From Bacteroidota bacterium (GTDB taxonomy: Bacteria; Bacteroidota; Bacteroidia; Bacteroidales; Lentimicrobiaceae): a stretch of 64,000 nt of DNA. The position numbers were made by a program, and so were the translations under genes. Of this stretch, positions 28,262-37,192 are shown in pieces; the stretch's first letter is position 1; each line of letters begins with the position of its first letter. Below the pieces are notes generated by a model. That model had not been told where the DNA came from. It worked only from the letters and a program-made list of their open reading frames with translations, and made no database searches. The stretch lies in assembly GCA_023434665.1 (NCBI GenBank), contig JAEYSM010000040.1, positions 1 to 64,000 on the forward strand, written 5' to 3'.

Positions 28262-28852
28262 ATGAAAAAATCATTAGTATCGATTCTGGTTATCGTTGGT
28301 ATCATCCTTGTTTTAGTTATGATGGGAACCAGTAGGTATAACAGGCTTGTATCTCTGGAAGAAGGAGTTACAGGAGCATGGGCTCAAGTTGAAAATGTTT
28401 ACCAGCGTCGTGCAGACCTGATTCCAAATCTGGTAAACACCGTTAAGGGATATGCTGAGTTTGAGCAAACAACATTAACTCAGGTAATAGAAGCAAGATC
28501 CAAAGCCACCGGTGTAAATATCAATGCCGAAAACCTGGATGAATCCTCCATTCAACAGTTTCAGCAGGCGCAGGAAGGTTTAAGTTCTGCATTATCAAGA
28601 TTAATGGTCGTTGTGGAACGTTATCCTGATCTGAAAGCAAATCAGAATTTCCTCGATCTGCAATCACAACTTGAAGGTACAGAGAACAGGATTACGGTAG
28701 AACGCAGAAACTTCAATCAGACTGCCCAGGATTACAATGCTCAGATAAGGAGATTCCCTAACAATATTTTTGCAGGCTTGTTTGGTTTTGACCGCAAAGC
28801 CTATTTTGAAGCAGAACAAGGAGCGGATCAAGCACCTGAAGTACAGTTTTAA
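28262..28852 (+). CDS. LemA-family membrane protein
   Basis: This 196-residue protein has an N-terminal transmembrane helix (about 5-22) with the bulk, a coiled helical domain, outside the cytoplasm. Hallmarks are YNRLVSLEEGV, WAQVENVYQRRADLIPNLVNTVKGYA and the C-terminal RFPNNIFAGLFGF. The family has a conserved helical-bundle fold with no established biochemical role. It is the first gene of an operon with two TPM-domain proteins, an association seen in many bacteria. Start MKKSLVSILV fits the membrane anchor. Confidence 0.93.
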   Translation: MKKSLVSILVIVGIILVLVMMGTSRYNRLVSLEEGVTGAWAQVENVYQRRADLIPNLVNTVKGYAEFEQTTLTQVIEARSKATGVNINAENLDESSIQQFQQAQEGLSSALSRLMVVVERYPDLKANQNFLDLQSQLEGTENRITVERRNFNQTAQDYNAQIRRFPNNIFAGLFGFDRKAYFEAEQGADQAPEVQF

Positions 28853-28885
28853 ATAGTTTCAGTTGATAGTAAAAAAAGAGCTCTG

Positions 28886-29332
28886 ATGCCACAAACAGCT
28901 AAAAATTTCTTTACCCAACAACAGCAGGATGATATTTTACAGGCTATTCTGAATGCAGAACTGGATACTTCGGGAGAAATCAGGGTGCATATTCAAAAGA
29001 AATGTACAGGTGATATTCTTGATTGTGCATCCGAGATATTCAAAAAGCTTGATATGGATAAGACTGCCGCCCGCAACGGTGTACTTATTTACTTAGCTAT
29101 TGAAAATCATAGCTTTGCAATCATAGGTGACATTGGCATCAATACCATGGTTCCCGAAGATTTTTGGGAATCGACAAAAATGTTGATGATCAATCACTTC
29201 AGAGAAGGTGAGTTTACTGAGGGTCTGGTTGCGGGAATTACCAAAGCAGGCGAACAACTGAAGAAACACTTTCCTTATCAGAAAAACGATGTCAATGAAT
29301 TAAAAGATGAAATATCTTTTGACAATGATTAA
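28886..29332 (+). CDS. TPM-domain protein (short form)
   Basis: This 148-residue protein is an isolated TPM (TLP18.3/Psb32/MOLO-1) domain without signal peptide or glycine-rich tail. Core segments are TSGEIRVHIQKKC, ARNGVLIYLAIENHSFAIIGDIGIN and FREGEFTEGLVAGITKAGEQL. It lies 33 bases after the LemA gene and 61 before a longer TPM protein. It may act on the inner face of the membrane beside LemA (inference). Function unestablished. Confidence 0.85.
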   Translation: MPQTAKNFFTQQQQDDILQAILNAELDTSGEIRVHIQKKCTGDILDCASEIFKKLDMDKTAARNGVLIYLAIENHSFAIIGDIGINTMVPEDFWESTKMLMINHFREGEFTEGLVAGITKAGEQLKKHFPYQKNDVNELKDEISFDND

Positions 29333-29393
29333 CCGGACACTGAAACGGCATGTCTAATAAAAAAATCTCTTCATTTTTACAGAATACTACCAT

Positions 29394-30206
29394 ATGCATA
29401 AGTTTTTAAAGCCGACATTGCTTTTTCTGATAACTACATTTATAATTGTCTTAAATGCTTCGGGGCAAATTCCGGCAAGACCTGATCCTCCGCGACTTGT
29501 AAATGATTTTGCCGGAATATTAAGTGAATCGGAGGTTGTAAGCCTCGAACAGCATTTAGTTGCATATTCAGATAGCACAAGCACCCAGATTACTGTGGTT
29601 ATTATGCCTGATCTTCAAGGTTATGACATTGATGATATGGCTCAGAGAATCGGTCAGGACTGGGGTGTTGGCCAGCAAAATACTAATAATGGCTTGGTAA
29701 TACTGATTAAACCCAAAGTGAAAAATCAACCCGGTGGCGCCGCTATTTCTACTGGTTATGGTTTAGAGGATGTTATAACAGATGCTGCTTCACGTCGTAT
29801 AATTGACAACGAAATGATACCGCATTTTAGAGAAAACCGGTATTATGACGGTTTAATGGCAGGAGTTAAGGTTGTGACAGATTTGCTGATGGGTAAATAC
29901 AAAGCAGATGAATATGCAACGCCCGATCAGAAGAGTCCCGGGATTATTTTTATCATCATCTTTATCATCTTCATTATTATAGCTCTTTTCGGAAAAAACA
30001 GCGGGAATAATCATACGATAGGAAGAAAGAGCAATCTGCCTTTATGGCTGCTTCTTTCAATGATGGGAAGTGGCGGCGGTCGCAGTTCAGGCGGATGGGG
30101 TGGCTTCAGCGGAGGCAGTGGTGGCTTTGGCGGCGGCGGAGGCGGAGGATTTGGAGGTTTCGGTGGCGGAAGCTTCGGAGGCGGAGGAGCTTCAGGATCC
30201 TGGTAA
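29394..30206 (+). CDS. TPM-domain protein with glycine-rich tail
   Basis: This 270-residue YgcG-like protein has a signal peptide (about 1-25, ending ASGQ), a periplasmic TPM domain (about 35-175, with VNDFAGILSESEV and NNGLVILIKPK), a transmembrane helix (about 183-200), and a strongly glycine/serine/phenylalanine-rich C-terminus (about 220-270). That repetitive tail gives a spurious proline-rich reading frame on the other strand. It is third in the LemA-TPM-TPM operon and probably a membrane-associated partner of LemA; its molecular role is unknown. Confidence 0.88.
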   Translation: MHKFLKPTLLFLITTFIIVLNASGQIPARPDPPRLVNDFAGILSESEVVSLEQHLVAYSDSTSTQITVVIMPDLQGYDIDDMAQRIGQDWGVGQQNTNNGLVILIKPKVKNQPGGAAISTGYGLEDVITDAASRRIIDNEMIPHFRENRYYDGLMAGVKVVTDLLMGKYKADEYATPDQKSPGIIFIIIFIIFIIIALFGKNSGNNHTIGRKSNLPLWLLLSMMGSGGGRSSGGWGGFSGGSGGFGGGGGGGFGGFGGGSFGGGGASGSW

Positions 30207-30210
30207 ACAA

Positions 30211-30252
30211 AAAAATTGAGATGGCACTTAGGGAATATCCTCAGTGCCATCT
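30211..30252 (-). terminator. Pirin-gene terminator overlapping its last codons
   Basis: On the minus strand AGATGGCACT (30252-30243) pairs perfectly with AGTGCCATCT (30228-30219), followed by CAATTTTTTTG. The upstream arm and loop encode the last residues and stop codon of the pirin gene. Confidence 0.85.
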
Positions 30253-31235
30253 GCATATCTGGCAAATCTTGACCGGTTTCCATGAACCTGTTCTTCCTGG
30301 GGCCAGGGCCAGCCACCAAAACTGGTGCGGCGGTAGTCAGCTATCGTAGCCTGAATCTCTTCTGATGAATTCATTACAAACGGACCATATTGCACAACGG
30401 GTTCATTGATTGGTTTCCCCTGTAATATGAGAAATTCGCTCTCCTTATCCCCATTTTGAAATACTAATTCATGTTCAGGATTCAGTTCAACGGCATGCCC
30501 GCTCTCTATTGAAAAACCATTAATTACAGCATTCTTTCCGGAATAGAAATACAACATTCTGTTCACGCCCTTTTTAGCCGGTAGAGTATATTTGGCACCA
30601 GGTTCCGTCCTGACTCTCATAATAAGCACCTCATTCGCCTTATCAAAAGCCCAGGAATCAGGGGCAGGAGGCTGAACATACTGGCCATGAGCTTCACCGG
30701 TAATCATAATGACATTCGACTTATTTCCGGCTTCATCATTGACAGTGATATTAGGAATTTTTTCGCTCCAAAGCATTTTAAAATATGGCTTTACCATCTT
30801 TTTTGCCCTGGGTAGGTTAAGCCACACCTGAAATAATTCTACGGGATTATCCCGTTCCGTTGAAATTACAGGGAACATTTCGGAATGCTGCAATCCCTCT
30901 CCCGCGGTCATCCATTGAACATCACCATTCCCATACCTTCCTGCACTTCCGGCTGAATCAGAATGATCTATGAAGCCTGAAAGAGCGATTGTTATTGTTT
31001 CGAAACCTCTGTGAGGATGAACGGGGAAGCCGGGAACCTTAGTTCCATGGTACATTCTCCACTCATTTCTGTCATCAAAATCACTTCCGATGTTTCGTCC
31101 ACTAAGACTTGCTAAAGGCCCCATCTGGCCATTACCCTTTGGATAGTGGTCGTCATGATGGGCACAAAATAAAAAAGGGTCCTTTGTAAACCATTGAGGA
31201 CCAAGCCTTCTCAATGAAATAATTGATTCTTCCAT
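30228..31235 (-). CDS. Pirin-family bicupin protein
   Basis: This 335-residue protein has the two-cupin pirin fold. The metal-binding histidine cluster is in the N-terminal cupin: FPVHPHRGFETITIAL followed by the H/E positions in MTAGEGLQHSEMF. Pirins are mononuclear iron proteins; some have quercetinase activity and others act as redox-sensitive regulators, so the role here is open. It is monocistronic and convergent with the LemA/TPM operon, whose stop is 21 bases away. Its transcription terminator uses its own final codons. Confidence 0.9.
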   Translation of the reverse strand: MEESIISLRRLGPQWFTKDPFLFCAHHDDHYPKGNGQMGPLASLSGRNIGSDFDDRNEWRMYHGTKVPGFPVHPHRGFETITIALSGFIDHSDSAGSAGRYGNGDVQWMTAGEGLQHSEMFPVISTERDNPVELFQVWLNLPRAKKMVKPYFKMLWSEKIPNITVNDEAGNKSNVIMITGEAHGQYVQPPAPDSWAFDKANEVLIMRVRTEPGAKYTLPAKKGVNRMLYFYSGKNAVINGFSIESGHAVELNPEHELVFQNGDKESEFLILQGKPINEPVVQYGPFVMNSSEEIQATIADYRRTSFGGWPWPQEEQVHGNRSRFARYADGTEDIP

Positions 31236-31330
31236 TATATTCTCAAATACTAGAAACCATAAACAAACGGAACTCTAAAATGGTTGCCCGTACTAGTCAT
31301 AATAAAAATACTACCAAACTTAAGAAATTG

Positions 31331-31360
31331 CTTGCAGAAAGAAAAAAAAGTGTAATTTTG
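31331..31360 (+). promoter_or_regulatory. tRNA-Ser promoter (-33/-7)
   Basis: CTTG at 31331-31334, an 18-base spacer, TAATTTTG at 31353-31360. The predicted start, six bases on, is 31366, exactly the mature tRNA 5' end. Confidence 0.7.
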
Positions 31361-31365
31361 CCCTC

Positions 31366-31453
<88 letters not shown>

Positions 31454-31471
31454 AGAGAGGAGAATTTACTT

Positions 31472-31508
31472 AAACCGTTCATAATATATCATGAACGGTT
31501 TTTGTTTA
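31472..31508 (+). terminator. tRNA-Ser terminator
   Basis: AAACCGTTCAT (31472-31482), loop AATATATC, ATGAACGGTTT (31491-31501), then TTTGTTTATT. The 11-bp stem is perfect. Confidence 0.9.
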
Positions 31509-31550
31509 TTAGTCAGTCAGAAAAAAATACTCACTTAGTTAATCGGTTAA

Positions 31551-34382
31551 CTATTTAACAATCATCTTTATCCTCTTCCTGTTATCCCCTGCCGTCATCT
31601 CACAGATATAGGTTCCGTTGGTAAGTTTAAAGGTGTTGACATCTAATTCAGCTTCGTATGCACCCGGTTGTTTGAAATCATTCAGCAAAACCCCAACCTG
31701 TCTGCCCCTTATGTCATAAAGCACAATACTCACATTCCCGGCTTTTGGAATATTATATTTAATGGTGGTGGAAGTGCTGAGTGGGTTTGGATAGTTTTGC
31801 GAGAGATTATAGTCTTTAATCGTATCGTTGTCATCGTCAGGAATTTCATAACTCAAAATGAAATTAATCCAGTTAAGATTCATTCCCCCCTTTGTCACCT
31901 TCAGGCGATAATTCCCAAATCCTTTTTTCATCTTGCAGGTGGTACTTACGGTTTGCCAATTCTGCCATCCTCCGGTTACAGGAAGCTGAATCCTGAAAAG
32001 AGAACTGTCTGACACTAACCATTCAAATTCTCCGGGAGTTGACATACTGGCTATTCTGAATTCCACTTTGTAAATACCATTGACCGGAACATTTAAAAGA
32101 TATTCCATCCAGTCACCCGAGTCCATCCAGCCAACATTCAATCCCCCACCAATATCACTGCTGTTTTCTGTTTGAATGCCTAACATAGAATAGAAGTTTT
32201 CAGCTTCTACCTTACCTGGTATTTCATGGACAAGATTCTCATTCAGGAGATTATATACATTCTTTTGTCCGAAAGGCTGAAGTACACCACCATCCGTTGA
32301 CGTTAAACTTCCGTTATTGTAACTGATGGTAACCTTATCACCCGATTTGATTTTTCCGTTGACTTCTAATATAATAGTCCCTGGTTCTGAAGGCACTAAA
32401 GCGGCTGACGAGATGCTTACAGTTGTTGAATTCACTTTAACAGTAAATCCGGTTAAGTTCGTTCCCGGCAAAATCATATCTTTCGTAAAGGAAACTGCGA
32501 TCTTATTGCCTTCCACTGTTACATAGGATGAATAATAATCGGGCGAAGAGCCTGTTTCGGAATTTTGCAAACTCTGGATACCATGACCATATTCAAATAA
32601 CGGTGCATACAATTCATCCCCGATATTTACAGGAATCTGCTCCATACTAACCGGCCAGGAATTAGATAACTTACCTGTTGGCTGGAAATCTCCAAAGAGA
32701 ACATCGGCAATACCATCACCCTCTGTGCCGGGTAACCATGCTGCAAAAACGGCATCACTAAAAGGAATAATATCATTTATCAGTAAAGGCCGACCTGAGA
32801 TAAGAATAACGATTACAGGAATTCCTGCACTTTTCAGATTTCTAACAGTGGCCACATCTTCAGTAGACAGATTAAGGATGGTTCTATCGCCCTGATACTC
32901 CGCATAAGGAGTCTCCCCAATGACAGCGATAGCTATATCGGCTCCAGCCACTCCCGAACCATCTGTTGAAAAACTAACGTTGCCCGGACCTGAAACTTTC
33001 TGAATAGCTTCAAGAATGGTGGTTCCTTCGGTAATATCACCACTTGAGCCCTGCCATGCTATGGTCCAGCCTCCACACTGATTTCCTATATCATTCGCAT
33101 TTTTCCCGGCTACATGAATTTTCATTCCACCTTTAGCAAGAGGTAAAATATTATCCTTCTTTGCAAGCAATACCATTGACTGCCTTACACTTTCGCGGGC
33201 GACTTGTCTATGAGCTTGTGACCCGATGAGAGATGTATAAGTCCGGTCGGAATAAGGATGCTCAAAAAGGCCTGCTTTGAATTTTATCCGCAGGACTCTT
33301 CTAACTGCATCATTGATTCTTGAAACAGATACTTTGTTCTGATTTACAAGTGTCTTAAGAGTTTCTGAAAATTCCACATAATTATGAGGCAGCATAATCA
33401 TGTCAATTCCGGCATTGACCGAGACCTCCACTTTGTCAGCATAGGTTCCGGGCAATTGATCAATTCCTGCATAATCAGAAATTATAAACCCATCAAATCC
33501 AAGCTCATCTTTCAGCACATCGGTAATCAGATACTTATGCATGTGCATTTTCATACCATTCCATGAACTGTAGGAGATCATTATAGATCCGACACCGGCA
33601 TTTATGGCCTCAATGTACGGAGGGAGGTACAACTGCCGCAAAACAGCTTCATCAAATACCGCTTCTCCCTGGTCCTGTCCATTATTGGTGGCTCCGTCAC
33701 CGATATAATGTTTAGCACAAGCAAGAATGCTTGATTTCCCATTAAGGCTGTCGCCCTGTAAACCCTTAACAGATGCCACACCCATATGGGATACGAGGTC
33801 GGTAGATTCACCAAATCCTTCATAACTCCTCCCCCATCTTTCGTTTCTGACAACTGCAATGCAGGGTGCAAATGTCCAGTTTAGGCCGGTTCCTTTAATT
33901 TCATTGGCGGTAATTTCAGCCACTTGTCTGACAAGTTCAGGATTCCGGGTACATCCCAGTCCTATATTATGGGGAAAAATAACTGCATTTTTGACATTAT
34001 TGTGACCGTGGACTGCATCAACCCCATATATGATTGGAATTTTAAGGCGGGTATTGAGGGCCTGCGACTGAAAACTGTCATACATATCAGCCCAGCCCTC
34101 TCCGGTATTGTTCATTGGTGCAGAACCTCCACCACTAAGCAGGGAGCCAATAAAATATTCAGTAATATCATTGTTATTGAGGAAAACCTGTCGCTCAGCC
34201 TGTATCATCTGGCCAATTTTCTCTTCCAGTGTCATCATCTGGAGCAGATTTTCAACACGGGCCTCGATAGTCTGGGTGGAATCAAGATAAATCTGAGCTT
34301 TAGTTTTGAAGGTACTAAAGACCATTAACATCAGAAGAATAGCAATGAATGAGTTAGCCGGAAGTATCTTTATAGTTGACAT
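31551..34382 (-). CDS. Secreted GH3 glycosidase with CBM6 and T9SS sorting domain
   Basis: This 943-residue exported enzyme has a signal peptide (about 8-30, FKTKAQ), a GH3 N-terminal barrel with KH pair K224/H225 and predicted nucleophile D303 in GFIISDYAG, and a GH3 C-terminal domain (about 390-610). Next come an Ig-like SwmB-type module (about 625-720, FTKDMILPGTNLTGF), a CBM6-like carbohydrate-binding module (about 730-850, PGKVEAENFY and WMDSGDWMEY), and a type IX sorting domain beginning QNYPNPLSTSTTIKYN. It probably removes beta-linked glucose or xylose from plant-type or algal glucans at the cell surface. Exact substrate is not readable. No SusC/SusD pair is nearby, so it is not in a visible polysaccharide utilisation locus. 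Confidence 0.92.
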   Translation of the reverse strand: MSTIKILPANSFIAILLMLMVFSTFKTKAQIYLDSTQTIEARVENLLQMMTLEEKIGQMIQAERQVFLNNNDITEYFIGSLLSGGGSAPMNNTGEGWADMYDSFQSQALNTRLKIPIIYGVDAVHGHNNVKNAVIFPHNIGLGCTRNPELVRQVAEITANEIKGTGLNWTFAPCIAVVRNERWGRSYEGFGESTDLVSHMGVASVKGLQGDSLNGKSSILACAKHYIGDGATNNGQDQGEAVFDEAVLRQLYLPPYIEAINAGVGSIMISYSSWNGMKMHMHKYLITDVLKDELGFDGFIISDYAGIDQLPGTYADKVEVSVNAGIDMIMLPHNYVEFSETLKTLVNQNKVSVSRINDAVRRVLRIKFKAGLFEHPYSDRTYTSLIGSQAHRQVARESVRQSMVLLAKKDNILPLAKGGMKIHVAGKNANDIGNQCGGWTIAWQGSSGDITEGTTILEAIQKVSGPGNVSFSTDGSGVAGADIAIAVIGETPYAEYQGDRTILNLSTEDVATVRNLKSAGIPVIVILISGRPLLINDIIPFSDAVFAAWLPGTEGDGIADVLFGDFQPTGKLSNSWPVSMEQIPVNIGDELYAPLFEYGHGIQSLQNSETGSSPDYYSSYVTVEGNKIAVSFTKDMILPGTNLTGFTVKVNSTTVSISSAALVPSEPGTIILEVNGKIKSGDKVTISYNNGSLTSTDGGVLQPFGQKNVYNLLNENLVHEIPGKVEAENFYSMLGIQTENSSDIGGGLNVGWMDSGDWMEYLLNVPVNGIYKVEFRIASMSTPGEFEWLVSDSSLFRIQLPVTGGWQNWQTVSTTCKMKKGFGNYRLKVTKGGMNLNWINFILSYEIPDDDNDTIKDYNLSQNYPNPLSTSTTIKYNIPKAGNVSIVLYDIRGRQVGVLLNDFKQPGAYEAELDVNTFKLTNGTYICEMTAGDNRKRIKMIVK

Positions 34383-34515
34383 AATGCATTGAAAGTGAAT
34401 AAGGTTACAAATGTATTCTTTTTACAATTAGACCTGCAATAATGCAGCAATTTTCCATTAAGGCCAGAGATTGCCGGCATCCCATGTCATGGCCTTAACC
34501 AGCTTTATAATTTTA

Positions 34516-34547
34516 ATTGCGATTTGCCGTTTAATTAACTAAATTTG
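34516..34547 (+). promoter_or_regulatory. GWxTD-gene promoter (-33/-7)
   Basis: ATTG at 34516-34519, a 20-base spacer, TAAATTTG at 34540-34547. The predicted start is near 34553, about 39 bases before the ATG. Confidence 0.6.
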
Positions 34548-34591
34548 TAATATGGTATTTTGTATTCAATTAAATACGCAATAACAAACCA

Positions 34592-36067
34592 ATGAAAAAA
34601 GCTCTTCTTCTCTTATCCATTCTTACTGTGTTATCTTTTAAAATTATTCCGGCACAGGGTATCGGGGCGTTTCTTTCACACGCCACTTTTAACATACCGG
34701 GTCAAAGTCCCTATGTAGAAGTGTACCTTGAATTTGTCGGGAATACGATTCTCTACAAGCAACTGCCTTCAGGACAATTTCAGGGAAGCATGCAGGTGAC
34801 CATGATTATAAAGCAGGATTCTCTGATCAAGGACTTCAAAAAGTATGAGCTATTGAGTGCTGTGATAAATGACACAGCAGGTGTTGGTGTAAATTTCGTT
34901 GATCAGCAACGCTTTAGTCTTCCTAATGGAGAATACATTCTCGAGCTGTCAATTGCTGATAACAATGTCGATAAAGAACCAAGTAAACTCAATTATCCGT
35001 TTAGCATCAATTTTGCTGATGATAAGATTTCTATGTCAACAGTTCAATTAATCAACTCATATTCAAGATCCAATGAAACGACCATACTGAGTAAAAGTGG
35101 ATATGACCTGGTGCCTTTGGTTGATAACTTTTACCCAACTGACAAAAACAAGCTGATTTTTTACAATGAAATATACAATCCAAAACATGTTGAAGGCGAT
35201 GGTTTTCTGATTTCATATTACATAGAATCATTTGAAAGTGGCAGGCCACTCAACGATTTTGCAAGAATAAAACGGGAAGCATCAAAACCGGTAATGGTGG
35301 TACTGAATGAATTTGACATAAGCAAACTTCCCACAGGCAACTACAACCTGGTAATCAGTGTAAAAGATAAGAACAATACCGAGGTTGCCATAGGCTCCAG
35401 TTTCTTTGAGAGAACAAATACTTACATGAACGGACAAGTTATGAGTTATCAGTCAGTTGACCTGACTAATTCGTTTGCACTGAATATAACAAGTATTGAT
35501 ACCTTACGTGAATACATTAAGGCTCTTATTCCTATTTCTACAGAGATGGAGAAATTATTCATCAGGTATCAGTTAAATGAAGCCCAACTCCATGTACTCC
35601 AACAGTATTTTCAACAATTCTGGGAAACGAGAAACATTTTTGAGCCACAAAAGGAATGGGAATCCTATAAAGCCCAGGTGGCCAGGGTTAACCAAGCTTA
35701 TGGCACTCAGGTGAAAAAAGGTTACGAAACCGACATGGGTAATGTTTTCCTTAAGTATGGAGAACCGAGTACAATACAGGATGTTTCTTTTGAAGCCGGT
35801 GGAATGACTGAAGGAACTGTGCCTTATCAGATATGGCACTATTACAGTTTACAGAACGGAAGACAGAGAAATAAAAAGTTCGTATTTGTTAGCTCTGAAG
35901 TGAGTGTGAAAGATTACACCCTGGTCCACTCGGATGCAGTTGGCGAAATCCAGAACTGGAACTGGCAGAAGTTACTTGTCAGAAATCTGGATGTGGGCGA
36001 TCGCCAATATGATGATTTCAGGAGAGACAGATCACGATCAGGGACTATCTACAATAACCCATGGTAA
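34592..36067 (+). CDS. GWxTD-domain exported protein
   Basis: This 491-residue protein has a signal peptide (MKKALLLLSILTVLSF...PAQ), a long beta-rich region (about 25-320), and a C-terminal GWxTD domain (about 325-450). The signature is present as GYETDMGNVFLKYGEPS, with Tyr in place of the Trp. The domain's function is unknown; it occurs widely in Bacteroidota and Acidobacteriota envelope proteins. The last 40 residues carry a basic tail (DDFRRDRSRSG). It lies about 100 bases upstream of the glycosyltransferase on the same strand, behind its own -33/-7 promoter. Confidence 0.82.
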   Translation: MKKALLLLSILTVLSFKIIPAQGIGAFLSHATFNIPGQSPYVEVYLEFVGNTILYKQLPSGQFQGSMQVTMIIKQDSLIKDFKKYELLSAVINDTAGVGVNFVDQQRFSLPNGEYILELSIADNNVDKEPSKLNYPFSINFADDKISMSTVQLINSYSRSNETTILSKSGYDLVPLVDNFYPTDKNKLIFYNEIYNPKHVEGDGFLISYYIESFESGRPLNDFARIKREASKPVMVVLNEFDISKLPTGNYNLVISVKDKNNTEVAIGSSFFERTNTYMNGQVMSYQSVDLTNSFALNITSIDTLREYIKALIPISTEMEKLFIRYQLNEAQLHVLQQYFQQFWETRNIFEPQKEWESYKAQVARVNQAYGTQVKKGYETDMGNVFLKYGEPSTIQDVSFEAGGMTEGTVPYQIWHYYSLQNGRQRNKKFVFVSSEVSVKDYTLVHSDAVGEIQNWNWQKLLVRNLDVGDRQYDDFRRDRSRSGTIYNNPW

Positions 36068-36127
36068 TAGATTTCTGTACCTGCAAATTGATTAAAATAA
36101 CAATTTCCGAACAATCCATAATAGTCG

Positions 36128-36135
36128 TATGTTTG
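36128..36135 (+). promoter_or_regulatory. Glycosyltransferase-gene -7 box
   Basis: TATGTTTG matches TAnnTTTG. The predicted start near 36141 leaves about 30 bases before the TTG/GTG start of the glycosyltransferase. No clear -33 box. Confidence 0.4.
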
Positions 36136-36169
36136 CAGTAATCATTTACAGTTACTGTCATAATCAAAT

Positions 36170-37192
36170 TTGGTGCGAACAGCAGTAGTTATCCTGAACT
36201 GGAATGGGCGAGACTTTTTAAAGAAGTTCCTCCCCTCTGTGCTACAAAATAGTGGTCATGAGGCTCGCATTATAGTTGCCGACAATGCATCGAAAGACGA
36301 TTCTGTTGAACTGCTGAAGAAGGAATTTCCGTCTGTTGAGATTATTCAAAACGCCTCCAATGGAGGTTTTGCCAAAGGATATAATGATGCACTGAAACAT
36401 GTCAAAGCTGAGTATTACATTCTGCTGAATTCGGATATTGAAGTAACGCCGGGATGGATAGAACCTGTGATAAAGCTAATGGACAATGATCCTTCAATTG
36501 CCGCATGCCAGCCTGTCATCAGATCTTATCACAATCATGAACAGTTTGAATATGCGGGAGCAGCCGGTGGTTTTATCGATTCCTTCGGTTACCCATTTTG
36601 CCGCGGAAGATTATTCCAGACTATCGAAAACGATACAGGTCAGTATAATAATACAAGAGAAATATTTTGGGCCACGGGTGCCTGCATGTTTGTAAGAGCC
36701 GACCTATTCCATGCAAATGGAGGATTTGACGAAGATTTCTTTGCTCATATGGAAGAAATTGATCTTTGCTGGCGAATGAAGCACCAGGGTTACAAAATAA
36801 TGGTCTGCGCAGATTCAAAAGTATTTCATGTTGGCGGTGGTACTTTGCCGAAGAAGTCATCATTCAAGACTTACCTCAACATGAGGAACAACATTACTTT
36901 GCTATACAAAAACCTGAACTCTAACCGTCTTATTCTTGTTTTCTTTTCAAGGCTGATACTGGATGGGGTTGCTGCTGTAAAATTTCTTTTTGATGGTGGT
37001 TTTGGTGATTTCTTCGCAGTTATCAGGGCACATCTGAGTTTTTACAGGCATTTTAACAAACACAAACACAAAAGAGCAATGATTAGACACCGTAAAGTGT
37101 CACAGGTTTATCAAGGCAACATTGTGGTAGATTATTACCTGAAACAGGTCAAAACCTTTTCACAAATTTCACCCGAAAAATTCTCTGAATAA
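36170..37192 (+). CDS. Family 2 glycosyltransferase
   Basis: This 340-residue GT-A enzyme resembles rhamnosyl/dolichol-type transferases of family 2. The N-terminus VVILNWNGRDFLKKFLPSVL, the nucleotide-sugar motif VADNASKDDS, the metal site LLNSDIEV, and the acceptor-side motif GGFDEDFFAHMEEIDLCWRMK are all present. A C-terminal amphipathic/hydrophobic region (about 255-300) may attach it to the membrane. The start is non-ATG: TTG at 36170 or GTG at 36173, directly before RTAVVILNW. Its stop overlaps the ATG of the guanidinium exporter in TAATG, so the two are translationally coupled. Confidence 0.9.
   Translation: MVRTAVVILNWNGRDFLKKFLPSVLQNSGHEARIIVADNASKDDSVELLKKEFPSVEIIQNASNGGFAKGYNDALKHVKAEYYILLNSDIEVTPGWIEPVIKLMDNDPSIAACQPVIRSYHNHEQFEYAGAAGGFIDSFGYPFCRGRLFQTIENDTGQYNNTREIFWATGACMFVRADLFHANGGFDEDFFAHMEEIDLCWRMKHQGYKIMVCADSKVFHVGGGTLPKKSSFKTYLNMRNNITLLYKNLNSNRLILVFFSRLILDGVAAVKFLFDGGFGDFFAVIRAHLSFYRHFNKHKHKRAMIRHRKVSQVYQGNIVVDYYLKQVKTFSQISPEKFSE

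Noticed and set aside
30011..30319. Proline-rich reading frame on the minus strand
   Set aside because: It is the antisense reflection of the glycine-rich tail of the TPM protein and overlaps the end of the pirin gene.
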